Part shown: in pieces, positions 6,778 to 13,447 of the stretch
Numbering within the stretch: position 1 is the first letter of the stretch
Layout of the letters: every line of letters starts with the position of its first letter
Origin: Actinomycetota bacterium
Lineage (GTDB): Bacteria > Actinomycetota > Thermoleophilia > Gaiellales > Gaiellaceae
Length of the DNA: 14,696 bases
Direction of reading: 5' to 3'
NCBI GenBank assembly: GCA_013813345.1
Contig: JACCRW010000126.1
Span: forward strand, 1 to 14,696
Notes under the pieces: model-generated
Databases searched by the model: none
What the model saw: only the letters and a program-made list of their open reading frames with translations
Told to the model about the DNA's origin: nothing
Made by a program: the position numbers and the translations under genes

Positions 6778-7182
6778 ATGAAAGGACTACTCGCATTGCT
6801 CATGGCGGCGGCGACGGCGGCCCTGCTCTCGGCCGAGATCGCCCCGGCTGCGCAGACTGGTTGCTGGGCGACCGTCGGCCTGAGCTCGTTGCCGAAGGCC
6901 GGCCATCAGGCGGGCCAGCCGTGGCTCGTAACCGTGCGCGTGCTCCAGCACGGGCGTACGCCCCTCGCGGACGCCAAGCCGGAGATGAGGATCCGCAAGG
7001 CCGGCAAGGTCACGACCTTCCGGAGCCGCTCCACCCCCGCCGTGGGCTCCTACCGCTTCCGGGTTGTCTTCCCGAGCGCGGGCCGCTGGAGCTTCACGGT
7101 CTACGACGGCTTCGTCCCGAACTGCGCCCAGGTGCACACGTTCAAGGCGATCACGATCGCTCCCGCTCAGGTCGAACCGTGA
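6778..7182 (+). CDS. Secreted YtkA-like beta-sandwich protein (twin 1)
   Basis: 134 residues. A signal peptide (MKGLLALLMAAATAALLSA, likely cleaved near APAAQ) is followed by a single domain of about 105. It shares a clear pattern with the next gene: WATxGLSSLP, VLQHGRTPL, G-x-YR-x-V-x-FP-x-AG-x-W and DGF...HTFK. Alternating strands and the FP-x-AG-x-W-x-F turn resemble the YtkA-like / FixH-like immunoglobulin-type fold; family membership is inferred. C29 and C116, absent from the twin, could form a disulfide. H58 and H120 are conserved in both and could bind metal or ligand. There is no membrane anchor, so it is released or periplasm-like. It follows the promoter at 6720 and a good ribosome site; the twin starts 26 bases later, in the same operon. 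Confidence 0.8.
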   Translation: MKGLLALLMAAATAALLSAEIAPAAQTGCWATVGLSSLPKAGHQAGQPWLVTVRVLQHGRTPLADAKPEMRIRKAGKVTTFRSRSTPAVGSYRFRVVFPSAGRWSFTVYDGFVPNCAQVHTFKAITIAPAQVEP

Positions 7183-7208
7183 GCCAACCACAGACCGGAG
7201 GATCCCCG

Positions 7209-7718
7209 ATGAAGAAGCTCGTGCTCGTCTGCACGCTCGGCTTCGCCGTGATAGCCGCGATCGTCGCCCCCGTGGCGGCCGGAGGCGGCTGGGCGACCGC
7301 CGGCCTCAGCTCGCTGCCGCCGAGCGGCCTGCAAACGGGGCAGGACTGGCCGGTCGAGATCACCGTGCTCCAGCACGGTCGCACGCCGCTCACCGGGGTG
7401 CAGCCCAAGCTCACGATTCGCAATGTGGAGACGGGCGTCACGGCCGGCACCTTCAGCGCTGCGCCCACCGGCAAGGCCGGCGTCTACCGGACCGTCGTGC
7501 AGTTCCCGGGTGCTGGGACGTGGTCGTACGAGGTGGACGACGGCTTCTCCCGGACGCACACGTTCAAGCCCGTCGAGATCGCAGCCGCCGGCTCCGACTC
7601 GTCGTTCCCGACACTGCCCGTGGGCGGGCTCGCACTCGCCCTGCTGCTCGTCGCCGTCGCGATTCTCCTGCTTCGCCGCGCGCGCTCGTCGCCGGCGCCT
7701 GCCGCAGCGAGCCGCTAG
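7209..7718 (+). CDS. Membrane-anchored YtkA-like protein (twin 2)
   Basis: 169 residues, paralogue of the preceding gene. Signal peptide MKKLVLVCTLGFAVIAAIVA, an outside domain at about 28-125 with the shared WATAGLSSLP, VLQHGRTPL (H56), VYRTVVQFPGAGTWSYEV and DGFSRTHTFK (H117), then a Ser/Pro linker and a C-terminal helix at 137-155 with an RRARS stop. It is thus displayed on the outer face while twin 1 is free. The cysteines of twin 1 are missing. GGAGG at 7197-7201 lies 7 bases before the ATG; the frame is open further upstream but that is the shadow of twin 1. Function unknown; control by the adjacent ECF sigma is inferred from site B. Confidence 0.82.
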   Translation: MKKLVLVCTLGFAVIAAIVAPVAAGGGWATAGLSSLPPSGLQTGQDWPVEITVLQHGRTPLTGVQPKLTIRNVETGVTAGTFSAAPTGKAGVYRTVVQFPGAGTWSYEVDDGFSRTHTFKPVEIAAAGSDSSFPTLPVGGLALALLLVAVAILLLRRARSSPAPAAASR

Positions 7719-7735
7719 CAAGCCGACCGCGCGTC

Positions 7736-7763
7736 GAAGACCCGTCCCTCTCGGCGGGTCTTC
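7736..7763 (+). terminator. Terminator-like hairpin after the exported twins
   Basis: gaagacccg (7736-7744) pairs with cgggtcttc (7755-7763) across a 10-base loop, 17 bases after the stop codon. A T-rich stretch, attctttt, follows about 14 bases later rather than directly, so this is not a textbook intrinsic terminator. Confidence 0.5.
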
Positions 7764-7878
7764 CGCGTGCCTGCGCAATTCTTTTACGAAAGCTTCATCG
7801 GAATCACCACAAAAGGGGAGAACCGCATCGTTTCAATGGACGAAAGATCCAGTACGACGATGTGGAGGAAGCACTGAT

Positions 7879-8079
7879 ATGGCTGCGGCAGAGCTCCAGA
7901 CCCCAGGTACAGAGCAAGAGCGGATCGAGCGCTGGCGCGCTGAGGAGCTCGAGCGGGCCGGCTTCGAGCCGACCGCCGCGGTCCTCCTCGCCGGGCGGAT
8001 GGACATCGATCTCCACTACGCGATCGACCTCCTCCGCGCGGGCTGCGCACCCGAGCTAGCCCTGCAGATCCTGCTCTAG
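7879..8079 (+). CDS. Small conserved-looking protein of unknown function (66 aa)
   Basis: Starts MAAAELQTPGTEQERIERWR. Strongly helical and charged, with QERIERWRAEELERAGFEP and then MDIDLHYAIDLLRAGCAPELALQILL. The second half resembles short helical proteins I recall from other actinobacteria, but I cannot name a family. There is no signal or membrane segment. GGAGG (7864-7868) is 10 bases before the ATG. The preceding AT-richer DNA (7774-7860) probably holds its promoter; no convincing hexamer pair is seen. Upstream, an ATG at 7836 opens a 13-codon frame (MDERSSTTMWRKH) ending one base before this start, possibly a leader peptide. lgt begins 49 bases downstream, past a palindrome. Confidence 0.7.
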   Translation: MAAAELQTPGTEQERIERWRAEELERAGFEPTAAVLLAGRMDIDLHYAIDLLRAGCAPELALQILL

Positions 8080-8087
8080 TCACCTCT

Positions 8088-8103
8088 CCGGACGCGCGTC
8101 CGG
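8088..8103. repeat. Perfect 16-base palindrome between the 66-residue gene and lgt
   Basis: ccggacgcgcgtccgg is fully self-complementary and begins 8 bases after the stop of the preceding gene. It shares the CCGGAC/GTCCGG ends of the repeats at 5351-5401. It may end the upstream transcript, but no T-run follows. Confidence 0.6.
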
Positions 8104-8128
8104 GCACGCGGGCAGAATCCCGCTGCAG

Positions 8129-9004
8129 GTGTTCTTCCTCGCTTCCATTCCCTCGCCCTCGTCGGGCACGCTCGACATCGGGCCGCTGACGATCCACATG
8201 TACGGGCTGATGCTGCTCGCCGGGATTGCGGCCTGCATCGCGCTCACCGGGAGGCGCTGGACCGCTCGCGGCGGCGACTGGGATCTGATCTTCCGGGTCG
8301 CGGTCTGGGGAGTGGGCTTCGGGATCGTCGGTGCTCGGCTCTACCACGTCGCCACGAGCTGGGACGAGCTCCCGGACGAATGGTGGGGGCCGTTCGCCGT
8401 CTGGGAGGGCGGCCTCGGGATCTGGGGCGGGATCGCGGGCGGCGTGCTCGCCGGCTCGATCATCGCGAGACGTGCCGGCGCGAGCGTCCCAGCGCTCCTC
8501 GACGCCGCGGCGCCCGGCCTGCTCGTGGCGCAGGCGATCGGCCGGATCGGCAACTGGTGGAACCAGGAGCTCTTCGGCAAGCCCACCGACCAGCCGTGGG
8601 GGCTCGAGATCGACCCGCCCCGGCCCGAAGGCTATGAGTTCGACAGCACGTTCCATCCGACGTTCCTCTACGAAGGGCTCTGGAACCTCGGTGCGGCCGC
8701 GCTCCTCCTCGTGCTCGACCGCTTCTACCGCTTCAAGCCGCCGGCGCTCTTCGCGCTCTACGTGGCGCTGTACACCGGCTTCCGCTTCTTCCTGGAGCAG
8801 CTCCGGATCGATCCCTCGAAGGAGCTCGCCGGGATGCGCCTGAACGCCTGGGTCTCGCTTGTCGTCTTCGTGGCCGCGGTCGCGTTCTTCGTCTGGTGGC
8901 AGTTCCTGCGCGGCGGCCGGCGCCGGCGACGTTCCCGCGAGCGCCGGCCCGAGAAGCCGCCGGCGATGGCCGTTCCGCGCGGCCGCGTCCGATCGCGCCG
9001 TTAG
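8129..9004 (+). CDS. lgt: Prolipoprotein diacylglyceryl transferase
   Basis: 291 residues, multi-pass membrane enzyme that moves diacylglycerol from phosphatidylglycerol to the lipobox Cys of prelipoproteins, the first step of lipoprotein maturation. Signature GRIGNWWNQELFG (138-150) supplies R139, N142 and E147, equivalent to E. coli R143, N146 and E151; Y25 matches Y26; R219 and E223 match R239 and E243. E. coli H103 falls in GGLGIWGG, where W99 stands instead, which I believe is usual in actinobacterial Lgt. HPTFLYEGLWN is also present. About seven hydrophobic segments, the last ending at about 259, then a 30-residue cytoplasmic tail very rich in Arg. GTG at 8129 puts MFFLASIPSP before the first conserved block; no ribosome site is evident. 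scpA follows after 10 bases. Confidence 0.95.
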   Translation: MFFLASIPSPSSGTLDIGPLTIHMYGLMLLAGIAACIALTGRRWTARGGDWDLIFRVAVWGVGFGIVGARLYHVATSWDELPDEWWGPFAVWEGGLGIWGGIAGGVLAGSIIARRAGASVPALLDAAAPGLLVAQAIGRIGNWWNQELFGKPTDQPWGLEIDPPRPEGYEFDSTFHPTFLYEGLWNLGAAALLLVLDRFYRFKPPALFALYVALYTGFRFFLEQLRIDPSKELAGMRLNAWVSLVVFVAAVAFFVWWQFLRGGRRRRRSRERRPEKPPAMAVPRGRVRSRR

Positions 9005-9014
9005 CTTGAGGCGG

Positions 9015-9770
9015 ATGGCGGCCGTCTTCGACCTGCCCCTGGATCTGGATGCCTTCGAGGGCCCGTTCGACCTGCTCTTGACGCTCGTCCTCAAGGAGGA
9101 GCTCGAGCCGGCCGAGGTCGACATCGCGGCAATCGTGATCTCGTTCGTGGAACGGCTTGCCGATCGGGACGAGCTCGACCTCGAGGCCTGCGGCGAATTC
9201 CTCGTCCTGATCGCGTCCCTGCTCGAGCTGAAGGCGCGCGCGCTCTTCCCCGAGGAGGACGCGGAGCTCGCCGAGCTCGAGCCGGAGGAGGCCGCCGAGG
9301 AGCTGGCGCGGCGGCTCGCCGAGTACCGGCGGATGAAGGACGCCGCTGCCTGGCTCGGCGAGCGGCTCGCCGGCGAGCGCGAGCGCTTCTTCCGCGTCGG
9401 CCCCGCACCGCTCGCGCCACGCCCCGACCGCACGCTCGCGCCGCAGGATCCTCAGCAGCTCGCCGCCGCGCTGCGCGCGCTCGCCGAGCCGCCGCCGCAG
9501 GTCTCCCTCTCGCACATGGGGCTCCGCTTCCCGCCGGTCGGCCAGTTCCTGGCGCGCTTCCGGGCCGTGCTCGGCCGGCGGCGCCGCTTCGACTTCGACG
9601 CCGAAGTCGAGGGGCTGAACCGGATCGAGCAGGCCGTCGCTTTTCTCGCGCTGCTCGAGCTGCGCAAGACCGGCGAGGTCGCGCTCGAGCAGGCTGCACC
9701 GTTTGCGCCCATAAGGGTTTCCCGCTCCGATGAAGAAAGGAAGTCCGAATGGACCGTCCGCTCCGCTTGA
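9015..9770 (+). CDS. scpA: Segregation and condensation protein A
   Basis: 251 residues. The kleisin that bridges Smc heads and binds ScpB in the bacterial condensin complex. The N-terminal block FEGPFDLLLTLVLKEELEPAEVDIA (residues about 13-38) is diagnostic, followed by CGEFLVLIASLLELKARALFP, the helix that contacts the Smc neck. A long acidic then Arg-rich linker leads to the C-terminal winged helix with EQAVAFLALLELRKTGEVALEQ. ATG 9015 is chosen because it directly precedes the conserved N-terminus; GAGG lies 3 bases upstream. It overlaps scpB by 22 bases, so the two are co-translated. Confidence 0.95.
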   Translation: MAAVFDLPLDLDAFEGPFDLLLTLVLKEELEPAEVDIAAIVISFVERLADRDELDLEACGEFLVLIASLLELKARALFPEEDAELAELEPEEAAEELARRLAEYRRMKDAAAWLGERLAGERERFFRVGPAPLAPRPDRTLAPQDPQQLAAALRALAEPPPQVSLSHMGLRFPPVGQFLARFRAVLGRRRRFDFDAEVEGLNRIEQAVAFLALLELRKTGEVALEQAAPFAPIRVSRSDEERKSEWTVRSA

Positions 9771-10351
9771 TCACCGCCAATCCGGTCGACCAGCTTGCCC
9801 GTACTATCGAGGCGTTGCTCGTCGTCGCCTCCGCACCGCTTTCCGTCGACGAGCTCGCGCAGGCGGCCGACGACGACACCGTCCGAATCGAGACCGCCCT
9901 CGGGCTTCTCTCCGACCGCTACCGCGAGGGGCGGAGCGGGATCGTGCTGGAGCACGTCGCCGGCGGCTACGCCTTCCGCGCCTCGCGCGAGGCTGCCGAC
10001 GCTTGCGGGAGGCTCTTCGAGCGCCCGGTCGAGCGCGGCCTCTCCCAGGCGGCGTTCGAGACGCTCGCGGTCGTCGGGTACCTAGGCCCCTGCAGCCGAC
10101 CGGAGATCGCCCGGGTGCGCGGCGTCGCCGCCGACTCGGCAGTGGCAGGGCTGCTCGAGCGCGGACTGATCGCGGAGGCCGGACGGGACGACGGACCGGG
10201 CGGAGCGGTGCGGTACCAAACGACGCCGCTTTTCGAGCGCGTCTTCGGCCTCGAGAGCATCGCCGCCCTGCCGCGGCTCGATGACCTGGGCGAATCCACC
10301 GAGGAGATCCGTGAGCGCCTCCACTCGGTCGCCGTGGGCAAGACCGCCTAG
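9749..10351 (+). CDS. scpB: Segregation and condensation protein B
   Basis: 200 residues. Dimeric winged-helix partner of ScpA in the Smc-ScpAB condensin. The first domain has IEALLVVASAPLSVDELAQA and GGYAFRAS; the second has QAAFETLAVVGYLGPCSRPEIARVRGV and LLERGLIAEAGR, then VRYQTTPLFERVFGL, all typical ScpB blocks. AAAGGAAG precedes the ATG by 7-8 bases within the end of scpA. The N-terminal MDRPLRLITANPVDQ extends slightly before the first conserved helix. Its TAG stop shares a CTAG with the stop of the convergent aminopeptidase gene. rluB, which often follows scpB, lies 2.4 kb further on. Confidence 0.95.
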   Translation: MDRPLRLITANPVDQLARTIEALLVVASAPLSVDELAQAADDDTVRIETALGLLSDRYREGRSGIVLEHVAGGYAFRASREAADACGRLFERPVERGLSQAAFETLAVVGYLGPCSRPEIARVRGVAADSAVAGLLERGLIAEAGRDDGPGGAVRYQTTPLFERVFGLESIAALPRLDDLGESTEEIRERLHSVAVGKTA

Positions 10352-11550
10352 ATCTGCCAAGCCCCGCCACGAAGCACTGGGATGATGTCGCCGTCGCCCG
10401 TGATCCCGTCGACGTCGACCTCGGGGCTGCCGATCATGAAGTCGACGTGGATCTCGCTCTGGTTCGCCCGCGCGCGCTCGGCCTCGTCCTCGACCACGAA
10501 CTCGTAGGAGCCGCCGAGCGCGATGTGGCTGGCGGCGTTCTCGTCGAGCAGCGTGTTCCAGAAGACGGTCTCGAGCGCGCCGATCCGGCCCGAGCCGTCG
10601 ACGAGCGCGACCTCGCCGAGACGGGCGGCGCCCTCGTCCTTCGCGGCGACGGCGCGGAGGACGTCGACGTTCGAGTCGGCGTCGATCTCCACCGCCCGGC
10701 CGCCCCCGAAGCGAATCGCGATCCCGTCGATCAGGCTGCCGGCAAGCTCGAGCGGCTTCGTGGCGCGAACGGTCCCCTCGACCCGTGCCGGATCGGGCGT
10801 CGTGAAGACCTCCTCGGTCGGGATGTTGACGATGCTCTCGAGTCCGTCGATCCGCTCCAGGGTGCCGGCATGCCAGCCGCTGCTCCGGAAGAGACCGACG
10901 CTGAGATCTGTACCCGGGCCACGGAAGCGGAGCGAGTCGAAGGCGCGCTCGGTGAGGCGACCCGCTGCACTCCTCAGCTCGGCGACCCGCGCGCGCCACG
11001 CCTCGGCCGGATCCGGCTCGTCGAAGCGCGACACGTGTGCGAGCTCCTGCCGCAACCGCTCGAGGGCCTCGTCGGGCTCGAGCGAGGGATACACCTGACG
11101 CGCCCAGCCCTCCGTCGGCCACGAGGCGATGCACCAGTTGGTCGTCCGCGCCAGCACAACCTCAGAGCTCTCCTTCAGCCGCGGCAGCAGATCGCGGCCC
11201 GCGCGCTCCGGGTCGACGCCGTCGAGAGCGTGCGGTTGCGGATTGCCGATGATCCAGATCCGGCAGCCGCGCTCCTCCCCAAGCCGCAGGAGCCGCGCTC
11301 CGAGCTCAGGCGGGACGTAATCGAGCGTGTCGGCGCGCGCATGGAGCAGGCGCTCGCGCTTGAGGAGCGCGTCCCACCACCAGACGTCGACGAAGCGCGC
11401 ACCCCGGCGATACGCGGCGCCCGCGATCGCCCGGACGACCTCCTCGGTACCGAGGTCGGCGAGGATGTCGACCTCCTGACCCTCCTGGACGTTCGCGCCG
11501 ACCTCGACGACCAGGTCGGCGAAGCGCTCCGCGTCCGTCAGATCTGCCAC
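10348..11550 (-). CDS. Aminopeptidase, M29 (thermophilic AmpS/AmpT-like) family, copy B
   Basis: 400 residues. A cytosolic dinuclear metal aminopeptidase that removes N-terminal residues from peptides. M29 landmarks are present: NIPTEEVFTTPDP with E246, LGEVALVD with E313, LDENAASHIALG with H342, Y349, and IHVDFMIGSPEVDVDG with H368 and D370, matching by order the ligands reported for AmpT. The GTG start at 11550 lies inside the last codons of the upstream copy, giving a 13-base overlap; MADLTDAERFADLVVEVGAN aligns with the N-terminus of copy A. Both copies end in RGGAWQI. A tandem duplication is clear. The stop TAG shares CTAG with scpB. No separate promoter is visible, so it is probably transcribed with copy A. 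Confidence 0.92.
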   Translation of the reverse strand: MADLTDAERFADLVVEVGANVQEGQEVDILADLGTEEVVRAIAGAAYRRGARFVDVWWWDALLKRERLLHARADTLDYVPPELGARLLRLGEERGCRIWIIGNPQPHALDGVDPERAGRDLLPRLKESSEVVLARTTNWCIASWPTEGWARQVYPSLEPDEALERLRQELAHVSRFDEPDPAEAWRARVAELRSAAGRLTERAFDSLRFRGPGTDLSVGLFRSSGWHAGTLERIDGLESIVNIPTEEVFTTPDPARVEGTVRATKPLELAGSLIDGIAIRFGGGRAVEIDADSNVDVLRAVAAKDEGAARLGEVALVDGSGRIGALETVFWNTLLDENAASHIALGGSYEFVVEDEAERARANQSEIHVDFMIGSPEVDVDGITGDGDIIPVLRGGAWQI

Positions 11551-12737
11551 GCGCCGCCGCGCAGAACCGGCACTCGCTCCCCGTCGCGCGTGAGCCCGTC
11601 GACGTCGACCTCGGGGCTGCCGATCATGAAGTCGACGTGGACGGGACTTCGGTTCGCGCGCTCGCGGTCTGCCTCGTCCTCGAGCGGGAACGTGTAGGCG
11701 TTTCCGAGCGCGATGTGGCTCGCCGCGTTCTCGTCGAGGAGCGTCTCGTAGAAGACCGTGCCGAGCGGCCCGATCCTGCCCTCGCCGTCTACGAGCGCGA
11801 GCTCGCCCAGCCGGTCGGCGCCCTCCTTCGCGACGATCGAGCGCAGAGCCTCTCCGCCCTCCTCGGCGTCGACCTTCGTCGCGCGGCCGCCCTCGAACTC
11901 GATCCTGATCCCGGACATGAACGAGCCGTACACCTCGAGCGGCATCGTCGCGCTCACGTGGCCGTCGACGCGCTCGGGGTCGGGCGTCGTGAAGATCTCC
12001 TCGGTCGGGAGGTTGGGATAGTGGGTTAGTCCGTCGACCGTCGTGAAGTCGGCGCCGAGCCAACGGTGGCTTGCAAGCAGGCCGACGGTGAGGTCGGTGC
12101 CCGGCCCGCGCAGGTGGATCGCGTCGAAGTGGCGCTCCGTGAGCCGCTCGGCCGAAGCGACGATTGCGCGCATCCGCTCGCGCCAGGCCTCCACCGGATC
12201 GTCCGCGTCGAGCCGGCAGACGTAGACGATCTCGTCCCAGAGCTTGTCGAGCGCCTCGTCGGGCGGGAGTTCGGGATGCACGCGCTCGGCCCAACGCGGA
12301 TTCGGACAAGGCCCGATTGTCCAGTTCGTCGTGCGCTCGTTGACGATCTCCGGGACTTCCTTCAGATACGGGAGTAGGTCGCGGCCCATCCGGGACGGGT
12401 CGATCCCGTCGAAGACGGTCGAGTCGGTGCCCGTGAGGAAGACTCGTGCTGCGTGCTCGTTCGAGAGCCAGCGCAGGCGCTCGCCCATCCAGGGCGGTAC
12501 GAACTCGAGCGAGTCGGCGTCGGCCAGCTCGAGCCGCGCCCGCTTCACCAGCAGATCCCACCAGAAGACGTCCACGTAGCGAGCTCCGCGGCTGTAGGCG
12601 GCGCGGGCGACGGCGCGCGCCGCGTCGGCCATGTCGTAATAGGCGTTGACGCCGACGATCTGCCCGGGCTGGAGGTTCGCGCCGAAGCCGACGAGCAGGT
12701 CGGCGAGACGCACGAGGTCGTCGGTGCGGTCGCGCAT
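11538..12737 (-). CDS. Aminopeptidase, M29 (thermophilic AmpS/AmpT-like) family, copy A
   Basis: 399 residues from ATG at 12737; a GTG at 12749 would add MCRP, less likely because copy B has no such extension and a -10-like TAGTGT sits between. Metal-site landmarks match the family and copy B: NLPTEEIFTTPDP (E246), GELALVDG (E312), LDENAASHIALG (H341), Y348, and VHVDFMIGS (H367, D369). DRTDDLVRLADLLVGFGANLQPGQ is the usual N-terminal helix. No signal peptide. First gene of a two-gene minus-strand unit; its upstream edge is only 20 bases from the divergent rluB start, so the promoters must overlap coding DNA. Each copy is likely to act as a homodimer or as a mixed dimer with the other; that is inference. 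Confidence 0.92.
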   Translation of the reverse strand: MRDRTDDLVRLADLLVGFGANLQPGQIVGVNAYYDMADAARAVARAAYSRGARYVDVFWWDLLVKRARLELADADSLEFVPPWMGERLRWLSNEHAARVFLTGTDSTVFDGIDPSRMGRDLLPYLKEVPEIVNERTTNWTIGPCPNPRWAERVHPELPPDEALDKLWDEIVYVCRLDADDPVEAWRERMRAIVASAERLTERHFDAIHLRGPGTDLTVGLLASHRWLGADFTTVDGLTHYPNLPTEEIFTTPDPERVDGHVSATMPLEVYGSFMSGIRIEFEGGRATKVDAEEGGEALRSIVAKEGADRLGELALVDGEGRIGPLGTVFYETLLDENAASHIALGNAYTFPLEDEADRERANRSPVHVDFMIGSPEVDVDGLTRDGERVPVLRGGAWQI

Positions 12738-12745
12738 CGGGCGGC

Positions 12746-12751
12746 ACACTA
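12746..12751 (-). promoter_or_regulatory. Candidate -10 element, leaderless type, for the aminopeptidase pair
   Basis: On the minus strand TAGTGT is followed by 8 bases and then the ATG at 12737. No Shine-Dalgarno sequence lies in this space, and the 20-base gap to rluB leaves no room for a longer leader from here. No -35 element is clear. Confidence 0.35.
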
Positions 12752-12757
12752 CCGCCT

Positions 12758-13447
12758 GTGAGGTTGAACGCCTACCTGTCTCGAGCGGGAGTCGCGTCGC
12801 GGCGCAAGTCCGACGAGCTGATCAAGGCCGGCCGCGTGAGGGTGAACGGCGAGCCGGGTGAGCTGAACACGTTCGTCGGCTCGAGGGACGTGGTCGAGGT
12901 GGACGGGAAGCCGGTTGCGAAGCAGAAGCTCGCCTACGTGCTGCTGCACAAGCCAGCGGGGGTCGTGACGACGGCGAGCGATCCCCAGGGGCGACCGACG
13001 GTCGTCGGGCTCGTCTCGCATTCGTCGCACGTCGTTCCCGTCGGCCGGCTCGATGTCGAGACCACGGGGGCGCTGCTGCTGACGAACGACGGCCCCCTCG
13101 CGCACCGGCTGGCCCATCCGCGCTACGGCGTCGAGAAGGTCTACGAGGTCGAGACCTGGAAGCAGCCCACCGACGGGACGCTGCGCAAGCTCGCGGAGGG
13201 CGTGAAGCTCGAGGACGGCACGACCGCGCCGGCGCGCGTGCGGCGGCTGGCGGGCGCCCGCTTCGAGCTCGTCCTCCACGAGGGCCGGAACCGGCAGGTG
13301 CGGCGGATGGTCGAGGCTGTCGGGCATCGGGTTCGACGGCTGCACCGGAGCGTCTACGCAGGGCTCAAGCTAGGGAAGCTGAAGCCGGGCGAGTGGCGCG
13401 AGCTGACGCGGGCGGAGCTCACAGCGCTGCAGCAGCTCTCGGGCTGA
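12758..13447 (+). CDS. rluB: Ribosomal large-subunit pseudouridine synthase, RsuA/RluB family
   Basis: 229 residues. It converts a uridine in 23S rRNA (RluB-type site near position 2605) to pseudouridine; the exact target is inferred from the usual scpAB-linked orthologue. An S4 RNA-binding domain occupies 1-50 (RLNAYLSRAGVASRRKSDEL, GRVRVNGE), followed by the catalytic domain with LLHKPAGVVTT and the active-site block VGRLDVETTG, catalytic D99, then GVEKVYEVE and HEGRNRQVRRMVEAVGH. GTG at 12758 gives M-R-L-N-A-Y, the standard beginning. No ribosome site is visible, so the message may be leaderless. It is divergent from the aminopeptidase pair that separates it from scpB. Confidence 0.93.
   Translation: MRLNAYLSRAGVASRRKSDELIKAGRVRVNGEPGELNTFVGSRDVVEVDGKPVAKQKLAYVLLHKPAGVVTTASDPQGRPTVVGLVSHSSHVVPVGRLDVETTGALLLTNDGPLAHRLAHPRYGVEKVYEVETWKQPTDGTLRKLAEGVKLEDGTTAPARVRRLAGARFELVLHEGRNRQVRRMVEAVGHRVRRLHRSVYAGLKLGKLKPGEWRELTRAELTALQQLSG

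Noticed and set aside
7784..9433. 549-residue minus-strand open frame across lgt and scpA
   Set aside because: Low-complexity Ser/Arg then Glu/Arg composition, opposite two well-supported genes.
10348..12747. Single 799-residue aminopeptidase fusion frame
   Set aside because: The first half is Arg-rich nonsense out of frame with copy A; the true second gene begins at the GTG at 11550.
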